46,051 bases of DNA from an uncultured Lachnospiraceae bacterium (GCA_910587935.1 CAJUNP010000025.1:1-46051), one strand, 5' to 3'; shown: positions 8,384-16,980, counted from the stretch's first letter. Numbers and translations are program-made. The notes: generated from the letters alone by a model not told the origin.

Positions 8384-9286
8384 CTAAAAATCCAATGATA
8401 AAGCCGACCGGATATCGCTATATCCAAAAGTTTCTCTTTTATACTGTAAAAGCCATGCCTTAAGCTGCGTACACTGACCGGCATCCAAACGCTCCATATC
8501 CCGCAAAAACAGCTCTGCGTTTTCTTCCGTTACACAGCCCGCGTCCGTAAAAATGCGAAAACAAACCGGATCGCTTCCATACTCCGACATGAGCACACGG
8601 AAACTCTCCCCCGCTTCGCTGCCGTTACGTGCATACATCCTAAGATAAGCCTGCAGTGTCCGTTTCAATTCTTCTTTCAGGGCAAAGGAATGACGCAGAC
8701 GTAAATAACACAGGCATACTTTCTTTTTACGTCTCCGCATAATATAAACGTCATAATCGTTATCTTTTCCCGCGTAATCTTCTTCTCCGCAAAGAAGCAG
8801 CCGTGAAAATCCGGCCGAATCCTGTTCCGCCAAAACAGCTTTAAGACGGGCGTCCCATTTATCAATCCAGGAAATGCTTCCCGCTTCCGCCGGCTCCAGC
8901 AAATAGTATGCATCCAAATGTAAAACGGCCGCCGCAAGAAGCTCCCCTGTCCCGTCCGTTTGGGAGACGCCGGATATCCTTTCCAGTTCTTTACAATCCA
9001 GAAAAACGTCTTTTCCAAACCGCACTCCGCATGTATTCAAAACAACTTCTTTTAAACGGCCGCAGTAAGCGAAAGCCCAGTCGCCCACTTCCGTTACGGA
9101 TTCCGGCAAAACGATTCTTCTTAACCTTTTCTTACTTAAAAATGCCTTCTTTTCCAGAACGCGCACAGGCGTCCCGTCCAGTACGGACGGAACCTCCGCC
9201 TCATATCCGTCGCCAAGGAAACGCCGAATGTGAATTCCGTCCTTTTCCTCTGTATATTCCCATAATCCGTTTTCCATATGCTTCAC
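8384..9286 (-). CDS. BspA-type leucine-rich-repeat protein
   Basis: This is a 300-aa protein without signal peptide or membrane segment. Residues about 15-115 contain BspA/LRR_5-type repeats (VPSVLDGTPVRVLEKKAF, LRRIVLPESVTEVGDWAF, LKEVVLNTCGVRFGKDVF). The remaining two thirds are helical, with a basic patch RRRKKKV, and are unknown to me. The start is uncertain: GTG at 9286 has little Shine-Dalgarno signal, while ATG at 9277 is preceded by GGTGA. It sits between the AAA+ gene (stop 6 bp upstream) and the rsmF-like gene. Most BspA proteins are surface proteins; a cytoplasmic one tied to an AAA+/VWA pair suggests a substrate adaptor (inference). Confidence 0.75.
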   Translation of the reverse strand: MKHMENGLWEYTEEKDGIHIRRFLGDGYEAEVPSVLDGTPVRVLEKKAFLSKKRLRRIVLPESVTEVGDWAFAYCGRLKEVVLNTCGVRFGKDVFLDCKELERISGVSQTDGTGELLAAAVLHLDAYYLLEPAEAGSISWIDKWDARLKAVLAEQDSAGFSRLLLCGEEDYAGKDNDYDVYIMRRRKKKVCLCYLRLRHSFALKEELKRTLQAYLRMYARNGSEAGESFRVLMSEYGSDPVCFRIFTDAGCVTEENAELFLRDMERLDAGQCTQLKAWLLQYKRETFGYSDIRSALSLDF

Positions 9287-9292
9287 CGTTAC

Positions 9293-10786
9293 TCAAGGCT
9301 CTGCCGCAGCGATTTCCTGCCGGAGCCGTTCCTGCCTGTCCTGAATCATAAATGCCTCGTTATGCCGGGCGTAGTCTTCACTCCCAAAGGTATTTATAAA
9401 ACGGGAAGTATCGCTGCCTGCCGTAAGCTCCGTCATTAAGATAAGAAGCTCGTTTCCCTCTGCAAAGGCTCTTTCCGTAAACGAAAACATTTGGTGCATC
9501 CGGTTCTTAATTTCTTCATTTTGCGCCGTAACTTCCGCCGCCTTTTCGGCATAAAGAGACTTAACCGCCTCAAATGAATCCGTTTCCTGCAAAGCCTCCA
9601 GGGACTTCTTAAGGAACCGCTCCACAATCCGCATTTTACTTTGTTCCCTTTCCGATAAAGCGCCCGCTTTCTTTTGGGCTTCCAACCGCTTTGCCAGATT
9701 TTCCTTCTGCTTTGCCAATACTATTTCCGGCTTCTCTTTATCCTCTTCGGCCTTCTCATGGATCGTTTTAAGAATCCGCTTAAGCTCCTGCAGCGCGTCA
9801 ATGTTCACAAGATTATTCCGGACGGAAAGCGTCACGCTGTCACTTAACATAAACAGCAGTGAAAGCCTTTCGTCAAAGGATGCCTCCGACGCCTTTCTGC
9901 AGACTTCCTCTCCAAAACGGCCCTGCAGAATTTCTTCCGTCCGATAATCCTTTTTATACTTACGGTACAAATCATAATAAGCGGCAAACTCCCGTACCGC
10001 CTTATCATGGCGCAGGTACTGTCCGATCAGATTCTCATCCGCGCCCATGCCTTCTTCCTCATACAGAAACAGAATACCGGACAAATCTTCCCAGCCCCTG
10101 GCGGTTATATATGCCTTTCCTTTTACCGTAGTCTCTACCTGATAAAAATACTCATCTTTGATTTCCAGAAAGCTTAAAACCGCCGGATGGATTCTTCTCT
10201 CCAGAGCGTATTGTTTCCAGCTTTCAAAGTCGGCCTCAACCTCCAAAAGCTTGAGACGGTCCATGGTCACCACGTCGAACTCCCGCACGGAGCGGTTATA
10301 TTCCGGCGGGTTGCCGGCCGTCACAATCACCCAGCCTTCCGGCACCTGATGCCGCCCGAACACCTTGTATTGTAAGAACTGCAGCATGGACGGCGTAAGC
10401 GTTTCCGATACGCAGTTGATTTCATCCAGAAACAGAATCCCCTCCCGGATTCCGCTTTCCTCCATGGTTTCATAAACGGACGCGATAATTTCACTCATGG
10501 TATATTCCGATACGCTAACCGTCTTACCGCCGTATTCTTTCTCCACAATCAAAGGCAGGCCCAGGGCGGACTGCCTGGTATGATGGGTCATGGAATAAGC
10601 AACCAGCGCAATTCCAAGCTCCTGCGCAATCTGCTCCATAATCGCGGTTTTTCCCACACCCGGCGCCCCCAGAAGAAAGATGGGCCTCTGCCGGACTACC
10701 GGAATTCGATATTCACCGAACTCGTCTTTTTTCAAATACAGTCGGACGGAATCTTTTATATATTCTTTTGCCTGTGCAATATTCAT
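9293..10786 (-). CDS. MoxR-type AAA+ ATPase
   Basis: This is a 497-aa ATPase of the MoxR/RavA-like AAA+ group. Walker A GAPGVGKT is at residues 40-47, Walker B is ILFLDEIN, and sensor 1 is TAGNPPEYN. A long helical, lysine- and glutamate-rich C-terminal region from about 320 to 440 looks like a coiled coil. The ATG follows the stop of the VWA gene directly (TAAATG), so translation is coupled. MoxR proteins typically work with a VWA-domain partner in maturing or remodelling client complexes, and the partner gene is immediately upstream. The client here is unknown. Confidence 0.88.
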   Translation of the reverse strand: MNIAQAKEYIKDSVRLYLKKDEFGEYRIPVVRQRPIFLLGAPGVGKTAIMEQIAQELGIALVAYSMTHHTRQSALGLPLIVEKEYGGKTVSVSEYTMSEIIASVYETMEESGIREGILFLDEINCVSETLTPSMLQFLQYKVFGRHQVPEGWVIVTAGNPPEYNRSVREFDVVTMDRLKLLEVEADFESWKQYALERRIHPAVLSFLEIKDEYFYQVETTVKGKAYITARGWEDLSGILFLYEEEGMGADENLIGQYLRHDKAVREFAAYYDLYRKYKKDYRTEEILQGRFGEEVCRKASEASFDERLSLLFMLSDSVTLSVRNNLVNIDALQELKRILKTIHEKAEEDKEKPEIVLAKQKENLAKRLEAQKKAGALSEREQSKMRIVERFLKKSLEALQETDSFEAVKSLYAEKAAEVTAQNEEIKNRMHQMFSFTERAFAEGNELLILMTELTAGSDTSRFINTFGSEDYARHNEAFMIQDRQERLRQEIAAAEP

Positions 10787-12064
10787 TTACGGTTTCTCTC
10801 CTCTATCTTCCAGTTCCTCTTCTTCCAACACGACTTTTAAGGCCCAGGGCGGCAGTCCCGGCGTTTTGTCGTCATCCTTTACAAACGCAAACAGCACCTG
10901 ATAATCCGGCATAGTCTCCGGATAAATGCCGTACCCGTCCGTGAAGTAAATCAATCCTTTCAGATTCTCAAACTCTCCCTTTTCCCTTAACGTCTCCACA
11001 TAGGAAAAAGCAGGCCGGAAATCGGTAGCCCCAAATCCCTTGAGTTCCCCGTTTTTCAGGAAATTCTCAAAATCGGCGTCATTTGTTATTTTATCGTCGC
11101 GCTGCACTTCCTGGTCGCACTGAATCAAGTGTAAATTAATTTTGGAAAAAAAGCTTTCGCTGCTTTTTAGTATCTGATAAGTTCTCTTTAAAAATGCACG
11201 CACCAGTGCGCCTCTGCAGGAAGCGCTGGTATCGATTACAATTACAAACTCGCGGATCTTTTTAATTTCCCGGTATTCCAACGGTTCCAGCAGGGGAAGT
11301 TTTCCGTATTGACGCAGACCATAGGTATAATATACCAGATCAAACTCTTCCTCGTTCACGCCGACTTGTTCTCCCATTGTCATAAAACGCGCCAGAATCC
11401 TTGAATAATCATAACGCTCTTTCACCGCCTGTTCCAGGTTTTCCCGCAGTCCTTCGGTATTTCCCTTGTTTTTGGAAAAACTGTTCAGCTCCGCCCTTAA
11501 ACGTTCCCGGATTTTTTCCCACTCCCGCTTTGTTACCGCCAGTTCCCGTATTCCTGTCCAAAGCCTGTGGTCGTCCACAAAGAACAGTCTCTTCAGTTCT
11601 TCTTTTTCATCAAAAGCAGGAGGATTTTCTTGAAGCCGGCGATATATCCTGCCGGCCGTCATTCCTCCCGCTTCGCGCCTGATTTGTTCTAATTTTTCAA
11701 GCTTTCTGATATCCTTTTTTAAAGAAATACTCTCCTGATTTAATTCCAGAATTACCGCTTCCACCGCCAGATCGGCCGCCAGATTCCAATTGTCTTCCTC
11801 TTTCCCTTCTCTCAGAAAATCATGATGAAACAGGCTGTGAAGAAGAATATGCAGCAAACTGCGGGTTACGGATGCAGGTTCCTTTTTATACGCTTCCAGC
11901 ACCTTCAAGGAATCATAAAAAATCTGCGTTCCGTCTGCCGCCAGCTCTCCTGTCCCGTCTTTTTCCGTAAAACGAAGCGCTCCGAGAGCCGGCGCAAAAT
12001 AACGGTATTGAATCAGAATCTGATCCCTGGCAAGCTCCAGCGCTTTTTCCGCCAGTGTTCTCAT
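10787..12064 (-). CDS. VWA-like protein with DUF2201-type pseudo-metallopeptidase N-terminus
   Basis: This is a 425-aa partner of the AAA+ ATPase. Its N-terminal part carries LLHILLHSLFHHDF, which aligns with the HEXXH region of DUF2201_N-type proteins but has Ile in place of the catalytic Glu. The C-terminal part is a VWA domain with an apparently complete MIDAS: DTSAS, the Thr of GFGATDF, and the Asp of YFTDGYG. I chose ATG at 12064 because it overlaps the epimerase stop (ATGA); the longer reading starts with TTG at 12115. The role as a metal-dependent scaffold for the ATPase is inferred. Confidence 0.82.
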   Translation of the reverse strand: MRTLAEKALELARDQILIQYRYFAPALGALRFTEKDGTGELAADGTQIFYDSLKVLEAYKKEPASVTRSLLHILLHSLFHHDFLREGKEEDNWNLAADLAVEAVILELNQESISLKKDIRKLEKLEQIRREAGGMTAGRIYRRLQENPPAFDEKEELKRLFFVDDHRLWTGIRELAVTKREWEKIRERLRAELNSFSKNKGNTEGLRENLEQAVKERYDYSRILARFMTMGEQVGVNEEEFDLVYYTYGLRQYGKLPLLEPLEYREIKKIREFVIVIDTSASCRGALVRAFLKRTYQILKSSESFFSKINLHLIQCDQEVQRDDKITNDADFENFLKNGELKGFGATDFRPAFSYVETLREKGEFENLKGLIYFTDGYGIYPETMPDYQVLFAFVKDDDKTPGLPPWALKVVLEEEELEDRGEKP

Positions 12065-12945
12065 TCTATCGTAACCGCATATTCCGCATGGAATTGTGCG
12101 CCTGCCTGAAGACAATTCTGGTACTCCCTGTCCTGAAGTTCTCCTTCAAAGCTTAGCGCGTCGCATCTTCCGAACCAGGGTTCAATACAGATAAACGGTG
12201 CGCCCGGTTTTACACTGGACCAGATTCCATATACGGGAGCGTCCATCTGTAACGTCAAATAAGGTTTTTTATCCGGCGTGAGCAGAGAAACACGATGTAC
12301 CTGATTGTTTTCCAGCACCAGCGCGTCGTTCTTAAATAAATCGTCCGCAACGGGAAGAAGACCCTGCTCCAGTTTGTATTCCGTATACTGATCCTTAGCC
12401 AGTCCCGTTGACATGTCAATATTGCGGCTGATAAGCTTTTCATCCACATCAAACCCGATGTAATAATCGGAACGCTTTTCACCCGTATTTTTCGGACATA
12501 CGAATCCCGGATGCGCCCCTAAGGAAAAAAACATCTCCTCCTGACCCTCATTGCGCACAAGAAAGGATACAAACAGTTTCTTTCCCGCGAGCCTGTAAGC
12601 GATCTCCAGGCAAAATGAGAAGGGAAAACATTCCCTCGTTTTGTCCGAATCCCGCAGGCAAAACCGCAGAGAATCTTCCGTCTGCTCCGTCAGCGTAAAC
12701 TCTTCGTCTCTGGCAAACCCGTGCTGCGGTATTTTTTCATAGGTTTTTCCATTGTAAACGTATTTTTGCTCTTTCAGTCTTCCTACAAAAGGAAACAGGA
12801 CCGGTGAAGTTCTCGGCCAGTACTCCGCGTCCGCGTCCCACATGTACTCCTGTCCCGTCGCATTTTCTGTCAGTGACTTAAGCTCCGCGCCGTTTCCGTC
12901 TACCCGGATGCTTAAAGCATCTCCCTTTAACTCATATACTGCCAT
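12061..12945 (-). CDS. Aldose 1-epimerase family protein (LacX/YeaD-like)
   Basis: This is a 294-aa member of the galactose mutarotase-like superfamily. Visible signatures are YMWDADAEYWPRTSPVLFPFVG near the N-terminus, the IPQHGFARD segment with its catalytic-type His, LGAHPGF, and ICIEPWFGRCD. It is closer to the LacX branch than to classical GalM. The ATG at 12945 follows GAGGAGGAAG. The 3' end overlaps the VWA gene by 4 bp. Its substrate is unclear: it sits among lipid and ATPase genes rather than sugar genes. A true galM homologue occurs at the right edge of the window. Confidence 0.85.
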   Translation of the reverse strand: MAVYELKGDALSIRVDGNGAELKSLTENATGQEYMWDADAEYWPRTSPVLFPFVGRLKEQKYVYNGKTYEKIPQHGFARDEEFTLTEQTEDSLRFCLRDSDKTRECFPFSFCLEIAYRLAGKKLFVSFLVRNEGQEEMFFSLGAHPGFVCPKNTGEKRSDYYIGFDVDEKLISRNIDMSTGLAKDQYTEYKLEQGLLPVADDLFKNDALVLENNQVHRVSLLTPDKKPYLTLQMDAPVYGIWSSVKPGAPFICIEPWFGRCDALSFEGELQDREYQNCLQAGAQFHAEYAVTIE

Positions 12946-12957
12946 AATCTTCCTCCT

Positions 12958-13566
12958 CTAATGTTGTCTTGTGAGGATACCGACTTCCAGCCGTTCCCCC
13001 TGATATTTTTTTATGTGCTTTGCCACAACCACCGATGAAACCAGAATACATCCGCAGATCACCGCCCTGCCGTCCACGTGAAAAGCGCATGATAATGTAA
13101 ACAATACAAACGTAACGACAGAACGGTGCAAATGAGGACGTATTACAATAAACAGAGAAAACAGCAGGTAATAAAAAACCAGAATGAGCACCGGCCGCCA
13201 TTCCGGCAGCAGTCCCAGCAAAACCCCGAATGATACCGCAATCGCTTTTCCGCCCTCTTTACCCCCTTTAAAAGCCGGATACGCATGACCGACCACCGGC
13301 GCCGACAACACCAGGGAAAACAGGAAATGGGAGGTATCCAAACGCCTGCATGCTAAAAATACAGGTAAAAAACCTTTTCCAAGTTCACACAACAGCACCA
13401 GACTTCCCACGAAGACCCCTGCATGTTTAAACGCGTTGGCCGTACCGGGGTTGCCGTCGTCACTTAAGCGCCTGACGTCAATATGCTTTAACAGAAGAGG
13501 CAGGTAACCTGCAAACATAACGCTGCCCAGCAAATAACCCGCAACGATATAAAGCGTATAGTCCAT
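12958..13566 (-). CDS. Divergent PlsY-like glycerol-3-phosphate acyltransferase
   Basis: This is a 202-aa multipass membrane protein of the PlsY family, which transfers acyl from acyl-phosphate to glycerol-3-phosphate. The motif DDGNPGTANAF replaces the usual GSGNPGATN. GHAYPAFKGGKEGGKAIA replaces the usual GHxFPVFLxFKGGKGVAT and is about three residues shorter. The third motif is only vaguely present (KKYQGERLE). The ATG at 13566 follows AGGAGGTG and begins 2 bp after the glycosyltransferase stop. The pairing with a diacylglycerol-glycosyltransferase-like gene suggests a polar or glycolipid pathway. The motif changes leave the catalytic activity uncertain. Confidence 0.8.
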   Translation of the reverse strand: MDYTLYIVAGYLLGSVMFAGYLPLLLKHIDVRRLSDDGNPGTANAFKHAGVFVGSLVLLCELGKGFLPVFLACRRLDTSHFLFSLVLSAPVVGHAYPAFKGGKEGGKAIAVSFGVLLGLLPEWRPVLILVFYYLLFSLFIVIRPHLHRSVVTFVLFTLSCAFHVDGRAVICGCILVSSVVVAKHIKKYQGERLEVGILTRQH

Positions 13567-13568
13567 TT

Positions 13569-14687
13569 CTACACCTCCTGTACAAGCCGATTCAGAAACC
13601 GGACAATATCCTTTGCCGCATCGGGATATGCGTTTTCCCTCTGGGCCTCAGCCATTCCCTCGCGCAGCGCCTTATTCTGCACCAGCGTTTTCCCCTGCGC
13701 TACCTGCGTCCGGATATGCTCCGCCGCTACGGACATCCCCCTGGAAGTAAAGAAATCACGGTTTCTCGTCTCGCATCCGGGAATCGGAGCCGTATGGACG
13801 ATCGGTATATTTTTCACCAACGCCTCCGTGGAAGTTAAACCGCCCGGCTTTGTATAGATCACGTCGCAGGCGTTCATATAAACCGCCACATGCTCCGTGA
13901 AACCGACTACATGCACGGATTTATTCCACCAGAACTCGCTGCGCAGCGTTCTTCTCAGCTTATTATTATTCCCGCAGATAATCACAATCTGTTCCCCGTC
14001 CTTTAATTTTCTGGCCAGTTCAAAGGCGAACAGATGTATTTTTCCAAATCCCATGCTGCCGCTCATAACAAGATACATAGGCTTATCCACCGGCAGCTTT
14101 AACTTTTCTTTTGCTTCTCTTTTCTTCTCTTTTTCCGAGAAAGCCATGCCCACCGGAATACCAAAAGGCAGAAGCTTCTCCATGGGAACTCCTCTGCCGG
14201 CAAACTCTTCCGCAAGATCCGCATGGGGAATCACGTAGTAATCACATTCCGTCTCCTCCCAGAAAGGTATACAGGTATAATCCGTTGCAACCGCTATCGC
14301 GGGAATATCGGTCATATTATGCCGCTTCATATAAGTCAGCGTCTCCGCCGGAAATAAGTGGGGCATAACAATAGCGTCAAAATCATTAACATCCAGATAA
14401 TATAATAGATGCTTTGCCATCCCTTTATTCGCCCAGTATACCGGAGACTTATGCCTGGAAGAACTGATCATTCCTCCGATCCTGTAAAGAAAATGAAATA
14501 ACCATGGAAGATTTTTGGCAATTCTTACGTAAGTCTGTCCTACTAATTTCGCGGTGCGCTTACTTGCAAGCTGCAAATAATCGAGCATAACCGCTTCATG
14601 CCCTTCATAAACCAGGCGTTCCTTTACCGCCCGCCCTGCGGCATTATGCCCTTCCCCCGTATTACAGGATAAAATCAATACTTTCAT
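13569..14687 (-). CDS. MGDG-synthase/UgtP-like lipid glycosyltransferase (GT28)
   Basis: This is a 372-aa GT-B glycosyltransferase. The N-terminal MKVLILSCNTGEGHNAA matches the acceptor half of MGDG synthase/UgtP enzymes. The C-terminal half has VVGFTEHVAVYMNACDVIYTKPGG and LTSTEALVKNIPIV, the nucleotide-sugar site. No membrane span is visible, as expected for a peripheral membrane enzyme using diacylglycerol. The ATG at 14687 follows GAGGCGGAAC. It opens the seven-gene run. The sugar (glucose or galactose) and processivity cannot be told from sequence. Confidence 0.85.
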   Translation of the reverse strand: MKVLILSCNTGEGHNAAGRAVKERLVYEGHEAVMLDYLQLASKRTAKLVGQTYVRIAKNLPWLFHFLYRIGGMISSSRHKSPVYWANKGMAKHLLYYLDVNDFDAIVMPHLFPAETLTYMKRHNMTDIPAIAVATDYTCIPFWEETECDYYVIPHADLAEEFAGRGVPMEKLLPFGIPVGMAFSEKEKKREAKEKLKLPVDKPMYLVMSGSMGFGKIHLFAFELARKLKDGEQIVIICGNNNKLRRTLRSEFWWNKSVHVVGFTEHVAVYMNACDVIYTKPGGLTSTEALVKNIPIVHTAPIPGCETRNRDFFTSRGMSVAAEHIRTQVAQGKTLVQNKALREGMAEAQRENAYPDAAKDIVRFLNRLVQEV

Positions 14688-14757
14688 TTATCTGTTCCGC
14701 CTCTTTGAATATCCCTTATATATTATTTTCAGTCTGACACTATCTTACTACAAATCA

Positions 14758-14791
14758 GAAAAAAAGGCTAACATTTTCTGCCAGCCTTTTG
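14758..14791 (-). terminator. Terminator after the response-regulator gene
   Basis: AAAAGGCT and AGCCTTTT pair around a 13-base loop. The minus-strand transcript continues TTTTTTT. It separates the sigma/anti-sigma/regulator operon from the glycosyltransferase run. Confidence 0.75.
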
Positions 14792-14815
14792 TGTATCCCC
14801 GGTCTTTCGGGAGGA

Positions 14816-15502
14816 TCATCCAACTTTATAACCCGTTCCCCAGACCACCTTCAGGTAGTGGGGTTCCTTGGGATTGCTTTCGATTTTTTCACGGATATGC
14901 CGGATATGTACCGCAATCGTATTATCGGCTCCGATAGCCTGCATATTCCAGATAGCCTCATAAATCTGATCGATCGAGAGCACCCGCCCTTTTTCTTTTA
15001 CAAGAAGCCTTAAAATCTTATACTCAATGGGAGTCAAATAAACTTCCCTGTCCGCAACGGTTACCTTACGCTTTATATCGTCTATTTCCAGATCGTCTAC
15101 CCGGTAAATACGGTTAATATTTTCACACAGATTCGCCATTTGTGTATAGCGCCGGATTTGTGATTTGATCCGTGCAAGCAGCTCCAGCGGATTGCACGGC
15201 ATCGTCACATAGTCGTCCGCTCCGGCGTTAAGAGCCGCGATTTTGGCCGCTTCCTCTCCGTTTTTGGAAAATACCAGTATCGGAATACTGCTGCTTTTTC
15301 GGATATCGCGAATCATTTGAATTCCATCTCCATACCCCGGCTCAATATCCGTCAGTAAAAGATGGATATTTTCCGTCTCTATCATATGGCCGATCCCTGA
15401 CTGCTCCGTCGCCTGTACAACCTGAAACCCCTCGCTGAGCAGCAGCGTATGCAATACGTCTACACTGTGTCTGTCCTCGTTCCATATCAAAATATTATTC
15501 AT
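14816..15502 (-). CDS. OmpR-family response regulator with atypical receiver (no switch lysine)
   Basis: This is a 228-aa two-domain regulator. In the receiver, residues 1 to about 115, the acidic pocket is NED and the phosphoacceptor Asp lies in LLLTD. The conserved Lys-Pro of the switch region is changed to Met-Pro (DDYVTMPCNPLELL). The C-terminal winged helix reads VYLTPIEYKILRLLVKEKGRVLS and HIRHIREKIE. The start ATG at 15502 follows GGAGGATGAGGAG; the longer reading would overlap the previous gene. No histidine kinase is nearby. It is the third gene of an ECF sigma/anti-sigma operon, starting 28 bp after the anti-sigma stop. It may signal without classical phosphorylation (inference). 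Confidence 0.85.
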   Translation of the reverse strand: MNNILIWNEDRHSVDVLHTLLLSEGFQVVQATEQSGIGHMIETENIHLLLTDIEPGYGDGIQMIRDIRKSSSIPILVFSKNGEEAAKIAALNAGADDYVTMPCNPLELLARIKSQIRRYTQMANLCENINRIYRVDDLEIDDIKRKVTVADREVYLTPIEYKILRLLVKEKGRVLSIDQIYEAIWNMQAIGADNTIAVHIRHIREKIESNPKEPHYLKVVWGTGYKVG

Positions 15503-15530
15503 ACTCCTCATCCTCCATTTCCATATTACT

Positions 15531-16331
15531 CTATTCGTTCCCACAATACGGACTCAGATCAATACTTTCCAGTATTTGTTCCGCCTCCTCTTCCTCATAT
15601 CCGTAAAAGTTAATGAACACCTCATAATATTCAACGGATATCGCCCCATGAATCCGAAGAGGATCTGACTCCGACTCCTTCACGCCGTCAATCAGCGTAT
15701 AACTAAATCCCTGTTTTGTGGTATAGGTTCTTTCATTGCAGATTTCTTCCCCAAAAGATACGGAAGCCGAATGGCCGCTGCTGCCGTGGTAATCAAATAT
15801 CTGGATATCCACAAATTGCCCCTCCCCAACCTGATAGCGTATGTAGACACCGTCGCCGCATACATACACGGCTTCGTCCTCGGCTGAAATCTCAGGCAAT
15901 GCGACAATCATCTCCGGATACGCCTGTCTGAAGACCTCTACGGAATCAAATTCAAACTCCTCAATTTCTTCATATACCGGCGCTTCTGAAATATCATCTG
16001 CCGACTGCTGCGTTTCTCCGGCAGAAAACGGCATGACGCCTTCCTGTTCCACTCTGACACCGGCATCGCTTGTCATTGTATCCGGGTCTCCGCTGACAAA
16101 TCCCCGTTCATTGACACGAATTACGCTGCCCAAATATCCCGCTGCCTTAGCGGACGTAAAACCGCCGACAAAGATTATTAAGATCACGCTGGCAAAGGTC
16201 GCTCCCTTCCGGCACAACATCCGGCGCTTTACCCTGCGCCGCCTTGCCTCGTCCAAAACAGATTGAGCATCAATAGACGGACGGCCGATTTCTGCCGCCG
16301 CATCTTTATACGCTTTTCCAAAATCAGCCAT
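15531..16331 (-). CDS. Anti-sigma factor-like membrane protein (DUF4367-type C-terminus)
   Basis: This is a 266-aa protein with a cytoplasmic N-terminus rich in Arg and Lys (residues 1-41), one membrane span at about 43-65 (TFASVILIIFVGG) and an acidic extracellular domain. The C-terminal portion (TKQGFSYTLIDG to YEEEEAEQILESIDLS) resembles the DUF4367 domain found in clostridial anti-sigma factors. It overlaps the sigma gene by 8 bp and has AAGGAGGAG before its ATG. The role is inferred: it would sequester the ECF sigma factor until an envelope signal arrives. Confidence 0.78.
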   Translation of the reverse strand: MADFGKAYKDAAAEIGRPSIDAQSVLDEARRRRVKRRMLCRKGATFASVILIIFVGGFTSAKAAGYLGSVIRVNERGFVSGDPDTMTSDAGVRVEQEGVMPFSAGETQQSADDISEAPVYEEIEEFEFDSVEVFRQAYPEMIVALPEISAEDEAVYVCGDGVYIRYQVGEGQFVDIQIFDYHGSSGHSASVSFGEEICNERTYTTKQGFSYTLIDGVKESESDPLRIHGAISVEYYEVFINFYGYEEEEAEQILESIDLSPYCGNE

Positions 16332-16863
16332 ACTGATACTCCTCCTTCAGCTTCTTTCTAAGAAGTTCTCTTCCTCTCGTCAATTGGGAAGTCACCGTGG
16401 ACTCTTTTCTGCCTGTCACCTCTACAATCTGTTTTACGGAAAAATCTTCAAAATAAAATAGATGAAGCACTTCTCTGTACTTGCCCGGCAGGGAAAAAAC
16501 CGCGTTTAAAATCTCCTGTCTTTTTTCTCTGGCCAGATACTCCTTCTCCATGCATGTCTCCGCCGCGGCTTCCTGCGGTAACAACACATCTCTGCGCCGG
16601 TACCATGCGCATCGGAACACTTTACGGCAGCCGTTTAACGTTACCTTGATAAACCACGCTTTTTCATGTTCCCCGTTCTCGAATTCAGGAGCCGTCCGGA
16701 TATACTGATAAAAAGTTTCCTGTACTACATCTTCGGCATCCTGATAATTCTTCAATTGAAAAAATGCAAGTTTATATAACATCCCGGAGTATTCATCTAT
16801 TTTTAATTGTAAATTATTTTCTGCAAACGTCTTTCTGGAAGCTGTCTGTCTGATTGGATTCAT
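16324..16863 (-). CDS. ECF sigma-70 family factor
   Basis: This is a 179-aa ECF sigma factor. Region 2 (about residues 22-90) contains YKLAFFQLKNYQDAEDVVQETF and the AWFIKVTLNGCR stretch. Region 4 (about 118-172) has LPGKYREVLHLFYFEDFSVKQIVEVTG followed by the recognition helix ESTVTSQLTRGRELLRKKL. It is the first gene of a three-gene operon with its likely anti-sigma and an atypical response regulator. Its ribosome site is weak (GAGTAAAG). The inducing signal is unknown. Confidence 0.9.
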   Translation of the reverse strand: MNPIRQTASRKTFAENNLQLKIDEYSGMLYKLAFFQLKNYQDAEDVVQETFYQYIRTAPEFENGEHEKAWFIKVTLNGCRKVFRCAWYRRRDVLLPQEAAAETCMEKEYLAREKRQEILNAVFSLPGKYREVLHLFYFEDFSVKQIVEVTGRKESTVTSQLTRGRELLRKKLKEEYQYG

Positions 16864-16944
16864 CTTTACTCATTCTGCCATTCTGTCAAAATTGGGTATA
16901 TTATTAAGGTTCTATTATTAATATCCCTCAGCGGTCAAAAATAC

Positions 16945-16980
16945 TGCAAAAAATAATCTTAATTTTTATTAATTTTTGCA
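16945..16980. repeat. AT-rich inverted repeat upstream of the sigma gene
   Basis: TGCAAAAA and TTTTTGCA flank an AT-rich centre, about 80 bp upstream of the ECF sigma start. It could be an operator or just curved AT-rich DNA. The rest of 16864-17093 is AT-rich with no gene seen. Confidence 0.35.
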
